Positions 1 through 8,795 of a DNA stretch of 63,154 bases are shown here, in pieces (position 1 is the stretch's first letter; each line of letters opens with the position of its first letter). The stretch lies in NCBI GenBank assembly GCA_021413705.1, contig JAIOPX010000131.1:1-63154 (forward strand), written 5' to 3'. The notes beneath the pieces are model-generated. The model saw only the letters and a program-made list of their open reading frames with translations. It was not told the origin of the DNA and ran no database searches. This DNA comes from Planctomycetota bacterium (GTDB lineage Bacteria; Planctomycetota; Planctomycetia; Pirellulales; UBA7805). A program made the translations under genes and the position numbers.

Positions 1-42
1 AGGGATCGCAGGAGGCAGCGGAAGTTGGCGGTATTCATGATT

Positions 43-107
43 GTATCCCTCACGCTCCGCGTGAGGTCTTGAGTGGACGGCATCACGCGGAGCGTGATGG
101 ATACTAT
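43..107. repeat. Family 1 palindromic repeat, copy a
   Basis: Two inverted stems, each built on CACGCTCCGCGTG or its near match, separated by a variable spacer and flanked by GTATCC and GGATACTAT. Four further near-identical copies occur at 24792, 26252, 60091 and 62665. It lies downstream of the respiratory cluster and could act as a terminator or mRNA end for the DUF420 gene. Confidence 0.9.
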
Positions 108-124
108 CTCAGTATAAACGCCCG

Positions 125-556
125 TCAGCTATGGGGGTAGAGATGGTAGAGCATCACGTAAATCACGACGCCGGTGATGGATACATAAAGCCAGATGGGG
201 AACGTCCACCAGGCCCAGCGGCGATGGGCCGCTCGGCGGTCGAGATAGCCCAGGATGATGGTGACGATCGCCAGCACTGGTACGGCGGCAGCCAGGAAAA
301 TGTGGGTGATCAGGATCGTAAAGTACACGGGGCGGATCAGGCCTTGGCCTTGAAACTTGGTGTCCATTTTTCCAAACGGCCAGACGTGATAGGCCAAGTA
401 CGAAATGAGAAAGGCGATCGACACGCCAAAGGCGGTGAGCATGACTCGCTTGTGGGCCTGCTCGCGCCGCTTGCGAATCAACGCATAACCGACAATCAAC
501 AGCACCGCGGCCGTGGAATTGAGGACGGCGTTGAGGTGGGGGAGGTAGTCGGACAT
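125..556 (-). CDS. DUF420 membrane protein (cytochrome oxidase assembly type)
   Basis: This 143-residue protein has about four hydrophobic segments, with conserved histidines in the LxYHVWPFG and ILITHIFLA stretches and near the C-terminus (MLYHLYPHS). It matches the DUF420 (YozB/CtaM-like) family, which is associated with biogenesis of heme-copper oxidases in Bacilli and is often found in caa3 clusters. It is the last gene of the minus-strand respiratory cluster, after the SCO gene, which fits an assembly role. The start ATG leads directly into MSDYLPHLNAVLNS. The exact function in this organism is inferred from family and context. Confidence 0.85.
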   Translation of the reverse strand: MSDYLPHLNAVLNSTAAVLLIVGYALIRKRREQAHKRVMLTAFGVSIAFLISYLAYHVWPFGKMDTKFQGQGLIRPVYFTILITHIFLAAAVPVLAIVTIILGYLDRRAAHRRWAWWTFPIWLYVSITGVVIYVMLYHLYPHS

Positions 557-597
557 GGGGGGGGGACTAGGGGCGAGGGACTGGGGGCTAGGGTTTA
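556..597. other. G-tract-rich spacer
   Basis: The short spacer between the SCO and DUF420 genes holds five runs of three or more G on the plus strand, interrupted by short ACTA, CGA, ACT and CTA steps. This composition could form a G-quadruplex on the non-coding strand. It may also be simple sequence without a role. Confidence 0.4.
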
Positions 598-1298
598 GCG
601 GGAGATGTTTTGGACTTGTCTCCGGCCCCTACCCCCTGGCCACTATCCCCTAATCCCTCCGCCAGCAGACGGGGCACTTCCAGACGCAGTTTAGCGATCT
701 GCTGCGCGTCGTCGAACATGTAATACCCACGGATGCGACCTTGGCGGTCGAACAGCATCAGCCGAGCGACATGGTTCTTATAGCCTGCATCCACTTTGGC
801 TTGCTTGCCGAGTCGCACGATGTCGTCGAGCTTGCCCGTGAAGAACAGCCAGCGTTTGGGATCGGCCCCCAGGATGTCGGCCGTTTTACTAAGCGACTCC
901 GGCGTGTCCACGGCCGGATCGACGGTGACGCTGACGAACTTCACGTCTTTGAACAGGGGATCGTTGTGCAATGCGGCAACGGTCTGGTTGAGCAACCTGC
1001 ATTCGTTCGGGCAACTGGCGAAAAACATACTGGCGATCCAGACTTGCCCGCGCAGCTCGCCGAACGACATGGGCTTGCCGTTGCGCTCGGTCATGGTGAA
1101 CGAATCGAGATCGACAGGCACAGGCGGGACTTCGGTGATCGCAACTTTGGCTTTTTCCTCCGCCAACTTCCGCGCAGCCACTTGCTGGCGCTCGACTTCT
1201 TCCCGCTCCACTCGCTTGTTGCGGATGGTAAACGCGGCATAACCTGCCACTGCCAACAGCAGGATCATGATCCAGATTTTCACAGCCAAAGACTTCAT
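588..1298 (-). CDS. SCO1/SenC family copper chaperone
   Basis: This 236-residue protein has an N-terminal membrane anchor (about residues 4-24), a short charged stalk, and a thioredoxin-like domain. It carries the copper-binding CPNEC motif (CxxxC) and a downstream KNHVARLML histidine, the classic three SCO ligands. SCO proteins deliver copper to the CuA site of cytochrome oxidase subunit II outside the membrane. The reading frame is open well upstream, but the ATG at 1298 overlaps the permease stop by four bases (ATGA), so that start is preferred. The C-terminal tail is poorly conserved, and it leads into a G-rich spacer before the DUF420 gene. Confidence 0.92.
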   Translation of the reverse strand: MKSLAVKIWIMILLLAVAGYAAFTIRNKRVEREEVERQQVAARKLAEEKAKVAITEVPPVPVDLDSFTMTERNGKPMSFGELRGQVWIASMFFASCPNECRLLNQTVAALHNDPLFKDVKFVSVTVDPAVDTPESLSKTADILGADPKRWLFFTGKLDDIVRLGKQAKVDAGYKNHVARLMLFDRQGRIRGYYMFDDAQQIAKLRLEVPRLLAEGLGDSGQGVGAGDKSKTSPAKP

Positions 1299-2110
1299 AG
1301 CAGATCTCCTCGGGTAGTGCGGCGGGCGGAGAGAGCACACAGCACGAACATCGCGGCGGCAAACGCCAGCGAAATGCCCCAACAGAGCCACAGCGGCGGA
1401 CCGGCCACGGCCGACGGATCGACGACACCGAGCAATTGCCGCAGGCCAGCGACTCCGTATGTCAGCGGATTGAGACGCACCACCCAGCCGAGCCAGCCGG
1501 ACTGCGCCGGGAAGAATGCGCCGCTCAATAACCACATCGGCATCAGGAACACCATCATCACGGCATGAAAGCCTTGCGACGAATTCATCGTCCAGGCCAG
1601 CAGAAATCCGAGGCCGCAGAGCGCCAGCGAGACAACAGCCATCAGCACGATGGCGCCGATCACGCCGGAAACACCTGGGGCAAGCCCATGGACGGTCAGC
1701 AAACCGAGAATCAGAAACAGCAAACCTTGCAGCATGGCCAGCGCCGTGCCGCCGAGCAGCTTGCCGGCCACCATACTCCAACGGGGCAGGGGGGCGACCA
1801 GCACCGATTGCAGAAATCCCTCGCGGCGATCCTCGATGACCGAGATCGTGGAGAAGATGGCGGTAAACAGCAGGATCATGACCAGCGTGCCGGGAAAGAA
1901 GTAGGCGTAGTCGAGCTTGAGCGAACCCAGGCCGGTGCCGAAGAGCAGCCAGAAGATGATGGGCTGACCCAGGGCGCCGAACACGCGGTGCCGCTGCCGC
2001 AGGAAGCGAATGATCTCGCGCCAGGCGAGGCTCAGCGCCGCCATCAGCGGCCGCGAGGCGCGAGGCTGTGCGAGCGTTGTTGCGGCAGTGATGGTGATTG
2101 GCTGACTCAT
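1295..2110 (-). CDS. ABC-2 type transporter permease
   Basis: A 271-residue integral membrane protein with six predicted hydrophobic segments and the ABC-2 layout, including a conserved amphipathic N-terminus (MAALSLAWREIIRFLRQ) and a glycine-rich transport segment before a final TM. It lies 42 bases after the ABC ATPase gene and overlaps the SCO start, so the two ABC genes form one exporter. Similar ATPase/permease pairs occur in cytochrome oxidase clusters of several phyla. The substrate is unknown; a role in oxidase assembly is inferred only from position. Confidence 0.9.
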   Translation of the reverse strand: MSQPITITAATTLAQPRASRPLMAALSLAWREIIRFLRQRHRVFGALGQPIIFWLLFGTGLGSLKLDYAYFFPGTLVMILLFTAIFSTISVIEDRREGFLQSVLVAPLPRWSMVAGKLLGGTALAMLQGLLFLILGLLTVHGLAPGVSGVIGAIVLMAVVSLALCGLGFLLAWTMNSSQGFHAVMMVFLMPMWLLSGAFFPAQSGWLGWVVRLNPLTYGVAGLRQLLGVVDPSAVAGPPLWLCWGISLAFAAAMFVLCALSARRTTRGDLL

Positions 2111-2152
2111 GGTGAGGATTCGCTTATGGAATTTGAACTACGTGCCTCGTGC

Positions 2153-3139
2153 TCAATACCTGCTACTCTTACGGCGGCCGCGTCCCGTCGGTTCCATCGG
2201 CGGATCCACGTCGCGTTCAAACCGCCTTCCGGTGCGATCGATAAAAACATCCTCCAGCGACGGCCGGGCATAGGTAATAGCTTCGATCTTGCCGGGAAAC
2301 GCTTCGACCAACTTGGCGATCCATTGATGCCCGTCCGGCTGTTCCAGACGCACGGCGCCATCGACCACTTGGGCCTGACAGCCGAATCGCTCAGACACCG
2401 CGGCTGCCAGGGCTGCTGCATCGGCAGTTCGGACAGTGATTGCGTCGCCGCCGACGGTGCAGCGCAGGGCGTCGGGCGTGTCGATCGCCACCACTTTGCC
2501 GCCGTCAATAATCGCTACTCGATCGGCCTGTTCGGCTTCTTCCAGGATATGCGTGGTGAGGACGACTGTCACGCCGGCGTCGCGCTTGAGCATCGACAAA
2601 TGGTCCCACAAATCGCGGCGGGCCGCAGGATCGAGCCCCGTGCTGGGTTCGTCGAGCAACAGCAATTGCGGCCCGTGCAGCAATCCTTTGGCCAATTCGA
2701 CGCGGCGGCGCAGCCCGCCGGATAAAGTATCGACCCGCTCTCGGCGGCGATCGGTCAGGCGGAGTTGCTCCAGCAACATGCCGCCGCGGTCGGCAATCTC
2801 GCGCGATGTCATTCCGTAGAGCCTACCCTGCTGCGAGAGGTTCTCTGCGACGGAGAGTTGGCGATCCAATGCCGGCGATTGAAATACGACGCCAATGCGA
2901 GTGCGAACGTCGCTCGTCTGCGAGGCGACATCCAGGCCAAGGACCATGACGCGGCCAGTCTGCGGCGGCACGAGCGTGGAGAGGATGCGAAACAGCGTGG
3001 TCTTGCCGCCACCGTTGGGACCGACGACGGCGAAGATCTCACCGCAACGGATCGTCAGGTCCAGATCGCACAGAGCCTGACGCTGCCCGTAATGGTGCGA
3101 GAGTTTGGAGACTTCGATGGCGTTGGGAATGTCAGACAT
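2153..3139 (-). CDS. ABC transporter ATP-binding protein
   Basis: This 328-residue ATPase has Walker A (GPNGGGKTT), Q-loop (VVFQSPALD), signature (LSGGLRRR), Walker B (LLLLDEPSTGLD) and H-loop (LTTHILEEA). The region after about residue 220 is the extra C-terminal domain found on ABC-2 exporters (CcmA/DrrA-like). The frame runs open to 3175, but the ATG at 3139 gives MSDIPNAIEVSKL, matching the family start, so it is chosen. It is the partner of the permease directly downstream, in the same orientation as the oxidase genes. Confidence 0.92.
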   Translation of the reverse strand: MSDIPNAIEVSKLSHHYGQRQALCDLDLTIRCGEIFAVVGPNGGGKTTLFRILSTLVPPQTGRVMVLGLDVASQTSDVRTRIGVVFQSPALDRQLSVAENLSQQGRLYGMTSREIADRGGMLLEQLRLTDRRRERVDTLSGGLRRRVELAKGLLHGPQLLLLDEPSTGLDPAARRDLWDHLSMLKRDAGVTVVLTTHILEEAEQADRVAIIDGGKVVAIDTPDALRCTVGGDAITVRTADAAALAAAVSERFGCQAQVVDGAVRLEQPDGHQWIAKLVEAFPGKIEAITYARPSLEDVFIDRTGRRFERDVDPPMEPTGRGRRKSSRY

Positions 3140-3244
3140 TTGAACCACAGCGACACTGAGGCACAGAGACGGCACGGAGCAGCAAAAATGCCGCAGATCA
3201 GGTTAGGGACTGACCAAGCGCGGGTGAGCAACACGAAGTCTCAA

Positions 3245-3262
3245 GCGTCAGGCAATAGCCTG
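3245..3262. repeat. TCAGGC palindrome, single copy
   Basis: A short hairpin, GCGTCAGGCAATAGCCTG, of the same family as the elements at 33721 and 53074. It lies in the 144-base gap between the ABC ATPase gene and cox subunit IV. A degenerate ACCACAG/GGCACAGAG element lies just beside it at about 3142-3174. Confidence 0.75.
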
Positions 3263-3283
3263 CTCTACGCGACTACGCAATTT

Positions 3284-3796
3284 TTATTTTGGGTGGGGCG
3301 TGGCTTTATCTTGCGGTGCCGCGGCTTCAGGTACCTTGGCAGGGTGCGAGGCATGGGCGTCGTGGTCCGACGCTCGCTCTGGGACGGCACAGAATTCCAA
3401 GCGATCTCGCGAGTAGTGCCAGAACCTCATGCCGACGTCCGGAATGAGCATCAGCATCAGAAAGATCGACATGAAACCGGCCGGAATCGTCAGTACATAT
3501 TTCCAGTTGGCTTCGTACTTCAAGTGCATGAAAAATAGGATGACCAGCATCGCCTTGGTGCAGGAGATGGCCATCATGAACGACCAGGCGACGTGCTTGT
3601 TCGCGAAAGCAGTGTGCCACCAGTCCGTCCAAGTCAAGAAAGAACCCGTGGTCAAGACGCACAACGCAACGAACACGGTCAGATACGTCTTGATGCTGCC
3701 GCCGTGGGCGTGGGCATCGTGCGCGCCATGCTCTCCATCATGTCCGTGATGGTCGCCGTGACCTGAAGGAGCGGCCGTTGTGCTGTGATCGGACAT
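3284..3796 (-). CDS. ctaF: Cytochrome c oxidase subunit IV (caa3 type)
   Basis: A 170-residue protein with a His/Asp/Gly-rich N-terminus (HGDHHGHDGEHGAHD), then three hydrophobic segments with the family pattern around VAWSFMMAISCTKAMLVILFF and MHLKYE. It fits the COX4/prokaryotic subunit IV family of terminal oxidases. The ATG at 3796 follows the subunit III gene after a short gap. The His-rich N-terminal stretch could bind metal, which is an inference; a similar stretch begins subunit III. Confidence 0.88.
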   Translation of the reverse strand: MSDHSTTAAPSGHGDHHGHDGEHGAHDAHAHGGSIKTYLTVFVALCVLTTGSFLTWTDWWHTAFANKHVAWSFMMAISCTKAMLVILFFMHLKYEANWKYVLTIPAGFMSIFLMLMLIPDVGMRFWHYSRDRLEFCAVPERASDHDAHASHPAKVPEAAAPQDKATPHPK

Positions 3797-3810
3797 GGCT
3801 AATGACAACC

Positions 3811-4920
3811 TTAAAACAGATAGAGCAACGGAAACAGGAAGATCCACACCAGATCGACAAAGTGCCAATAGAGGCCGATGTTCTCGATCGCCCCTGCCTT
3901 AGCGGCCCCCAGCGGCACTAAGAGCAGCAGTGCAAACACAATCAAGCCCACGATGACGTGAACCGCATGAAAACCGGTAAGCAGAAAATAGGTGCTGGCC
4001 CACATGTTGCCGCCGGGAATGACCATCGGCAACTTCAGCCAGGGATGTTGATCGTTCCAGCCGGGCGGAGGATTCTTGGCGTCTGCAAGTGGATCGCCGA
4101 CAGGATCGGATGGCGAATGATGCGGCGGCATGATCTGCTTCGCCAGATTGTCAAGCGCAGCCTGAGCGCCCTCCGTATCGTGAGGATGCTTGGCAGCCAA
4201 CAATTCCGCCTTGCGCACTTCGGCCTTGAGTCCTGTGACAATGTTCAGCGGCATCTTCTCTTCTTTGCCTTTGATCTCCGCCTCAATTTTGGCAACTGCC
4301 GCGGAGTTGTCTTTGCCCTCTCCTTTTTTGAGTTCTTCGATCTGCGCCAGCAGTTTTTCTTTTTCGGCCGTCAGACTCTGTTGCTCCGCCAGCAGCTCCG
4401 TCTTGGGTGCGTCGGCGGCTGTCAATTCATTGGTGATTTGATCGAGCCGCAGCCTGACTGCGGCGACATAGCGCAACCCGGCCTTCTCATAGATCCGGCT
4501 TCGGGGCAGGGCAGGGTAGATGCCGTGGGCGAACTTCGAATTGTATTCGTATGCTTTGACGCCCAGAAATACCGAACCGAGCAGCAGCGTGATCAGCATC
4601 CAACCCTTGGCGGCGCCGGTTTTGTTGACCCTGGCGGCTTCCAAGCAGAGTACGATCGTCACGCTGGAAAGGATCAACACAAACGTATTGAAGGCGCCAA
4701 TCGGCTCGACCAGGTGAACGTCGTGCGGCGCCGGCCAGCGGACCGACCCAAAGCGCAACACGATGTACGTGCCGATCAAGCCGGCAAAGAACATGATTTC
4801 CGTGGACAGAAACAGCCACATGAACAGCTTGCCGTTGTTCAAGGGCAAGGCCTGCTGATATTCCAATTTCAAATGGCCATGGCCGTCAGAACCGTGGCCG
4901 CTATGATCGTGATCGGACAT
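3811..4920 (-). CDS. ctaE: Cytochrome c oxidase subunit III with coiled-coil insert
   Basis: A 369-residue protein. The first 130 residues carry TM segments of subunit III ([19 protein letters not shown] and others), and residues about 301-369 carry the closing pair, including [18 protein letters not shown] and the family ending [21 protein letters not shown]. Between them, about residues 141-300, lies a hydrophilic insert rich in Lys, Glu, Ala and Leu with heptad-like spacing, ending in a Pro-rich stretch. Ordinary bacterial subunit III proteins are about 190-270 residues and lack such an insert. It is placed after ctaB and before subunit IV. The insert would face the side opposite to the short loops and may contact partner subunits. 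Confidence 0.9.
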   Translation of the reverse strand: MSDHDHSGHGSDGHGHLKLEYQQALPLNNGKLFMWLFLSTEIMFFAGLIGTYIVLRFGSVRWPAPHDVHLVEPIGAFNTFVLILSSVTIVLCLEAARVNKTGAAKGWMLITLLLGSVFLGVKAYEYNSKFAHGIYPALPRSRIYEKAGLRYVAAVRLRLDQITNELTAADAPKTELLAEQQSLTAEKEKLLAQIEELKKGEGKDNSAAVAKIEAEIKGKEEKMPLNIVTGLKAEVRKAELLAAKHPHDTEGAQAALDNLAKQIMPPHHSPSDPVGDPLADAKNPPPGWNDQHPWLKLPMVIPGGNMWASTYFLLTGFHAVHVIVGLIVFALLLLVPLGAAKAGAIENIGLYWHFVDLVWIFLFPLLYLF

Positions 4921-4938
4921 CGATGAAACCCACTTCTC

Positions 4939-5871
4939 CTACAGATGGGGATAGACCAGCGGAACCGTCAGCAGCAGCGCCATCAGCATCGGCAGATAAA
5001 CCAACGACGCCCGCAACAGCCGCCGAGCCGTGATATCGTTCATCTGCAATGCGAACGACACGGCGCAGGCCAACTGAAAGACCGACAACACTAGCGCCAA
5101 CAGGAAATAAACGGATCCCGCCCGCATCAGCAGCGTCGGCAACAGGCTGATGGGAACCAAAACCGCCGCGGAGAGCACTGCCTGCGCCCCAGCCCGGCGA
5201 CCCGTGGGATCGACCACCGGCAACATCTTCATGCCACCTGCCGTGTAACTATCGCGATAGAGCCAGGCGATGGCCATGAAATGTGGAAACTGCCAGAGGA
5301 AAACCAACAGGAACAACGTGGCCGCCAGCAAACGATGTTCCGCGGCGTCGTTGGCGGGAGCCAGCGCTGCATAGCCCATCATGGCGGGGAGTGCGCCCGC
5401 CACCGCTCCAATGAAAGTGTTGGCCGACGAACGTGTCTTGAGCGGAGTATATACCCAGACGTACAGCAGCCAAGTGAGCAAACCTAAGGCGGCAGTGACC
5501 GGACCAACCAATGTCAGCAGCCAAAGTAAACCCGCGCTGCCAGTGATTGCGCCGAAGATGATGACTTCTGTGGGCGTCAGCCGCCCCGCCGGCAATGGCC
5601 GATCCGCGGTGCGGCGCATCAGGCCATCCGTATCGCGCTCCAGCCACTGGTTGAGCGCGCTGGCGCTGGCGGCCACCAGCGCAGTGCCGCCAAGCAAGTG
5701 GAGAATCAGCCAACCGTCGCTGGGCACGCCGCTGCACGCAATGCCGGCTCCCACCAGCACCGTCAACAGTTCCAAGGCGGCGATTCGGGGCTTGGTCAGT
5801 TCGATATAGTCCGCAACGCGACCCCAAAGTGCAGTGCGGCGGCGTGGGTAGGTCAGCGTGGATGTACTCAT
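4939..5871 (-). CDS. ctaB: Protoheme IX farnesyltransferase (heme O synthase)
   Basis: This 310-residue UbiA-family enzyme attaches farnesyl to heme B, giving heme O for the oxidase. It shows the start motif DYIELTKPRIAALELLTVL, the prenyl-diphosphate-binding NQWLERDTDGLMRRTADRP motif (Asp-rich, NxxxDxxxD type) and the conserved YTPLKTRSSANTFIGAVAGA stretch, plus about eight to nine hydrophobic segments. The frame is open to 6084, but the ATG at 5871 overlaps the ctaA stop by four bases, indicating translational coupling. With ctaA it forms the heme A pathway. Confidence 0.97.
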   Translation of the reverse strand: MSTSTLTYPRRRTALWGRVADYIELTKPRIAALELLTVLVGAGIACSGVPSDGWLILHLLGGTALVAASASALNQWLERDTDGLMRRTADRPLPAGRLTPTEVIIFGAITGSAGLLWLLTLVGPVTAALGLLTWLLYVWVYTPLKTRSSANTFIGAVAGALPAMMGYAALAPANDAAEHRLLAATLFLLVFLWQFPHFMAIAWLYRDSYTAGGMKMLPVVDPTGRRAGAQAVLSAAVLVPISLLPTLLMRAGSVYFLLALVLSVFQLACAVSFALQMNDITARRLLRASLVYLPMLMALLLTVPLVYPHL

Positions 5872-6887
5872 GGCGCGGCCTCCAGCGCACGTTGGCCAAG
5901 CTGCATCCCGCTTCGCACCGGTGTAAGTAATCGCAACGATCTCAGCGCCAGCATCAGCGAAAGCCCCAGCACCAGTGAACCGGTTGCCACATGGGCCGTA
6001 ATCACCAGCGACTGCGAAAGCGTGCCTGCCGTATTCGTCCAGCCAGCAACCCACGCTTGCGGAACGGGTATTCCACCCGGCCAACTATATTTCAGCAGCC
6101 AAGTGAGGCAGCCCAGGCCTATCTGCCCGATCACGACGGCCAACAGCAGAGCGGCTGGGCGGCGCAAGGCCGTCACTTTATCCGGGAAACGAAGCACCCG
6201 GATCCAGAGCATCACCACATGAATAGCCACCGCCGCAGCCAACAACAGATGAAACCACACCGCCGTGCGAAATCGGTCGGTCGAGGCATCGGGGGCGATA
6301 TGTCGCAATTCTGAACCGACGACCATCTGGACATAAGCCAACAGCGTGGTCGAGAGGGCCAACACCTGAATGCGGCGACTGACTCGATTCTCCGAACTTG
6401 GTTCGGCCTCACGCCACAACCGCGAGGTGAACACACACAGGGCCACGGTGGTGGCAAAGAACAGTGGCGCCACGCAGCCGTGAAGTTGGGCCAATGTTTG
6501 CTCGTTCAGTCGGACTCGCATCCCACCCAGCACGCCCTGGCCAATGACCAGGATCAAGGCGAACAAGCCCAGGGCGCCAACCCAAGCGCGGCGATCGCGA
6601 AGCCACAGCGTAATGACCAGAGCGATCGTAAGCATGCCCACCAACGCGCCGAACAGGCGATGCCCATGTTCAACGAACACGTTCCAGGGTGCGGCGAACC
6701 AACTGGAAAGCGGGTAGAGGAACATATTATAGCCGAACGTGTTGGGCCAATCGGGCACGGCCATCCCGGCCTGCCGCGTGGTGACCATCGCGCCGACGAA
6801 CAACAACGGAAAGGTCGTAGCGCAGAGCAACACAGCCAGGCGATGAGGCCAGGGGCTGGAGGTCAGGCTAGTTTCCGGTGTGATCAT
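5868..6887 (-). CDS. ctaA: Heme A synthase
   Basis: A 339-residue membrane protein of the COX15/CtaA family, converting heme O to heme A. It has eight hydrophobic segments and the key histidines in conserved contexts: VFVEHGHRLFGALVG, LAQLHGCVAPLFFA, AVWFHLLLAAAVAIH and ITAHVATGSLVLG. The start motif TFPLLFVGAMVTTRQAGMAVPDWP is typical of the family. It follows cox subunit I and overlaps ctaB at its end. No unusual features are visible. Confidence 0.97.
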   Translation of the reverse strand: MITPETSLTSSPWPHRLAVLLCATTFPLLFVGAMVTTRQAGMAVPDWPNTFGYNMFLYPLSSWFAAPWNVFVEHGHRLFGALVGMLTIALVITLWLRDRRAWVGALGLFALILVIGQGVLGGMRVRLNEQTLAQLHGCVAPLFFATTVALCVFTSRLWREAEPSSENRVSRRIQVLALSTTLLAYVQMVVGSELRHIAPDASTDRFRTAVWFHLLLAAAVAIHVVMLWIRVLRFPDKVTALRRPAALLLAVVIGQIGLGCLTWLLKYSWPGGIPVPQAWVAGWTNTAGTLSQSLVITAHVATGSLVLGLSLMLALRSLRLLTPVRSGMQLGQRALEAAP

Positions 6888-6938
6888 GTTCTGTTTGAGA
6901 AATAGGACGCATGGGATTCGGCGTCGTCATTTAAATCG

Positions 6939-8753
6939 TTAGTGGCCGTGCTTGTCCGGTGCAGTCGGGTCCACCCCCTCCGGCGGCGGCTGAATCTGCG
7001 GGTAGTAGTCGGTTTCCACTTCAGGACTGCCGTATTCGTAAGGTCCGCGATAGACAATCGGTTGGAAGTCGAAGTTGCCGTGGCCGGGCGGGCTCGGTGC
7101 GCTCCACTCCAGCGTATTACTGTGCCACGGATTCCGTCCCGCGGGCGGGCCGAAGAAGATGCTATAGAAAAAATTGACAAAGAAGATCGCCTGGCTGGCG
7201 ACCATGCCGATGGCACAGTAGGTAATGAAACGGTTCATCGCCAACAAGTGATGGAACGTCTCGTACTGATACGGATCGGCCAAGCGGCGCGGGAAGCCCA
7301 CGATGCCCAGGATGTGCATGGGATAGAAGACTCCATTGAGCAGCAGGAACGTCAGCAGGAAGTGGACCTTCCCCCACGGCTCGTTCATCATCCGGCCAAA
7401 CATCTTGGGAAACCAGAAATAGATGGCTCCGAAGACCCCCATGGCCGTGCCGGCGAACAGCACATAGTGGAAGTGGGCGACAATGAAATAGGTGTCGTGA
7501 ATAAATATGTCCACGGGCGTGGCCGCCATGAAAATGCCGCTGAGTCCGCCGATGATGAACATCGACACAAACGACACGGCAAACAGCATAGGCGTGGTGA
7601 ATTGGATCTTGCCCCCCCACATCGTGCCCAGCCAATTGAATACTTTAATCGCGCTGGGCAGGGCGATCATCATCGTGGCCACCATGAACGTCATGCCGAG
7701 ATAAGGATTCATCCCCGACATGAACATGTGGTGGCCCCAGACGACGAAGCCAAGACCCGCGATGCCGGCGATCGAGTAGACCATCGGCTTGTAACCAAAA
7801 ATCGGCTTGCGGACGAAGCAACTGATGATGTCAGAGACCATGCCCATCGCCGGCAGAATCATGATGTATACGGCCGGATGGGAGTAGAACCAGAACAAGT
7901 GCTGCCACAACAGCGGCTGTCCGCCACCGGTGGCGAAGGGAGCGTTGTTGGCCGTGGCACCGTCGGGGAGAAAGAAACCGGTCCCGACGGTGCGGTCCAA
8001 GAGCTGCATGAAGCCGGCCGCGGTCAACACGGGCAACGCAAAGGCCTGCAGCACGGCGGTGATGAACATTGCCCAGATGGTCAGCGGCAGGCGGAACATC
8101 GTCATGCCGGGTGCGCGCATCTGGATGATCGTGGTCATGTAGTTGACCGACCCCATCATCGACGAGACGCCGACGAACGTGACCCCCAACAGCCACAAGG
8201 TTTGCCCCATATGACTGCCTGGCGCAGCTTCCTGCAGGGCCGTGAGCGTGGGATACGACGTCCAACCGGCCGCCGCGGCCCCGCCATGCACGAAGAAGCT
8301 GCCGCCGATGCAGAAGAACGCCGGCCACATGAACCAGTAGCTGAGCATGTTGAGCGTCGGAAACGCCATGTCGTCGGCGCCGATCATCAGCGGAATCAAA
8401 TAGTTGCCAAACGCGCCCGCCAGAATGGGGATGATCACGAAGAAGATCATCACCGTGGCGTGCATCGTGAACAGCATCGTGTAGAACTCTGGCGAGATCT
8501 GTCCGCCAGTGCTGGGAAAGAAAAACTTACTGACCAGCGGCATATCATTCGCCCAGGGCCAGGCCAACTGCCAGCGGACCCCCAGCGCCAACAGACCCCC
8601 GACCAGGAACCAGAGGAGCGTGGAGAACAAGAATTGCAGACCGATGATCTTATGATCGAGCGAGAACACATACGTGCGGATGAAAGCGCCGACACCCATC
8701 TGGCTGTGCCCGGCCGCTTCGTGTTCGTGAAATCCTTCCGCTGTAATACTCAT
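6939..8753 (-). CDS. ctaD: Cytochrome c oxidase subunit I, A2 type
   Basis: A 604-residue subunit with twelve or more TM segments. Heme a ligand: TMHATVMIFF; CuB and cross-link region: FWFYSHPAVYIMILP; CuB histidine pair: VVWGHHMFMSG; heme a3/a ligands: HDTYFIVAHFHYVLF. The YSHPAVY form, with YS in place of a proton-channel glutamate, is the mark of A2-type heme-copper oxidases. An in-frame GTG lies four codons upstream, but the ATG at 8753 has a purine-rich site before it and gives the conventional N-terminus. It forms the catalytic core with subunit II just upstream. Confidence 0.97.
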   Translation of the reverse strand: MSITAEGFHEHEAAGHSQMGVGAFIRTYVFSLDHKIIGLQFLFSTLLWFLVGGLLALGVRWQLAWPWANDMPLVSKFFFPSTGGQISPEFYTMLFTMHATVMIFFVIIPILAGAFGNYLIPLMIGADDMAFPTLNMLSYWFMWPAFFCIGGSFFVHGGAAAAGWTSYPTLTALQEAAPGSHMGQTLWLLGVTFVGVSSMMGSVNYMTTIIQMRAPGMTMFRLPLTIWAMFITAVLQAFALPVLTAAGFMQLLDRTVGTGFFLPDGATANNAPFATGGGQPLLWQHLFWFYSHPAVYIMILPAMGMVSDIISCFVRKPIFGYKPMVYSIAGIAGLGFVVWGHHMFMSGMNPYLGMTFMVATMMIALPSAIKVFNWLGTMWGGKIQFTTPMLFAVSFVSMFIIGGLSGIFMAATPVDIFIHDTYFIVAHFHYVLFAGTAMGVFGAIYFWFPKMFGRMMNEPWGKVHFLLTFLLLNGVFYPMHILGIVGFPRRLADPYQYETFHHLLAMNRFITYCAIGMVASQAIFFVNFFYSIFFGPPAGRNPWHSNTLEWSAPSPPGHGNFDFQPIVYRGPYEYGSPEVETDYYPQIQPPPEGVDPTAPDKHGH

Positions 8754-8795
8754 GCTTCTTTCCACTGGAGCGCTTCCGCGCCGCTGAAGATCAGG

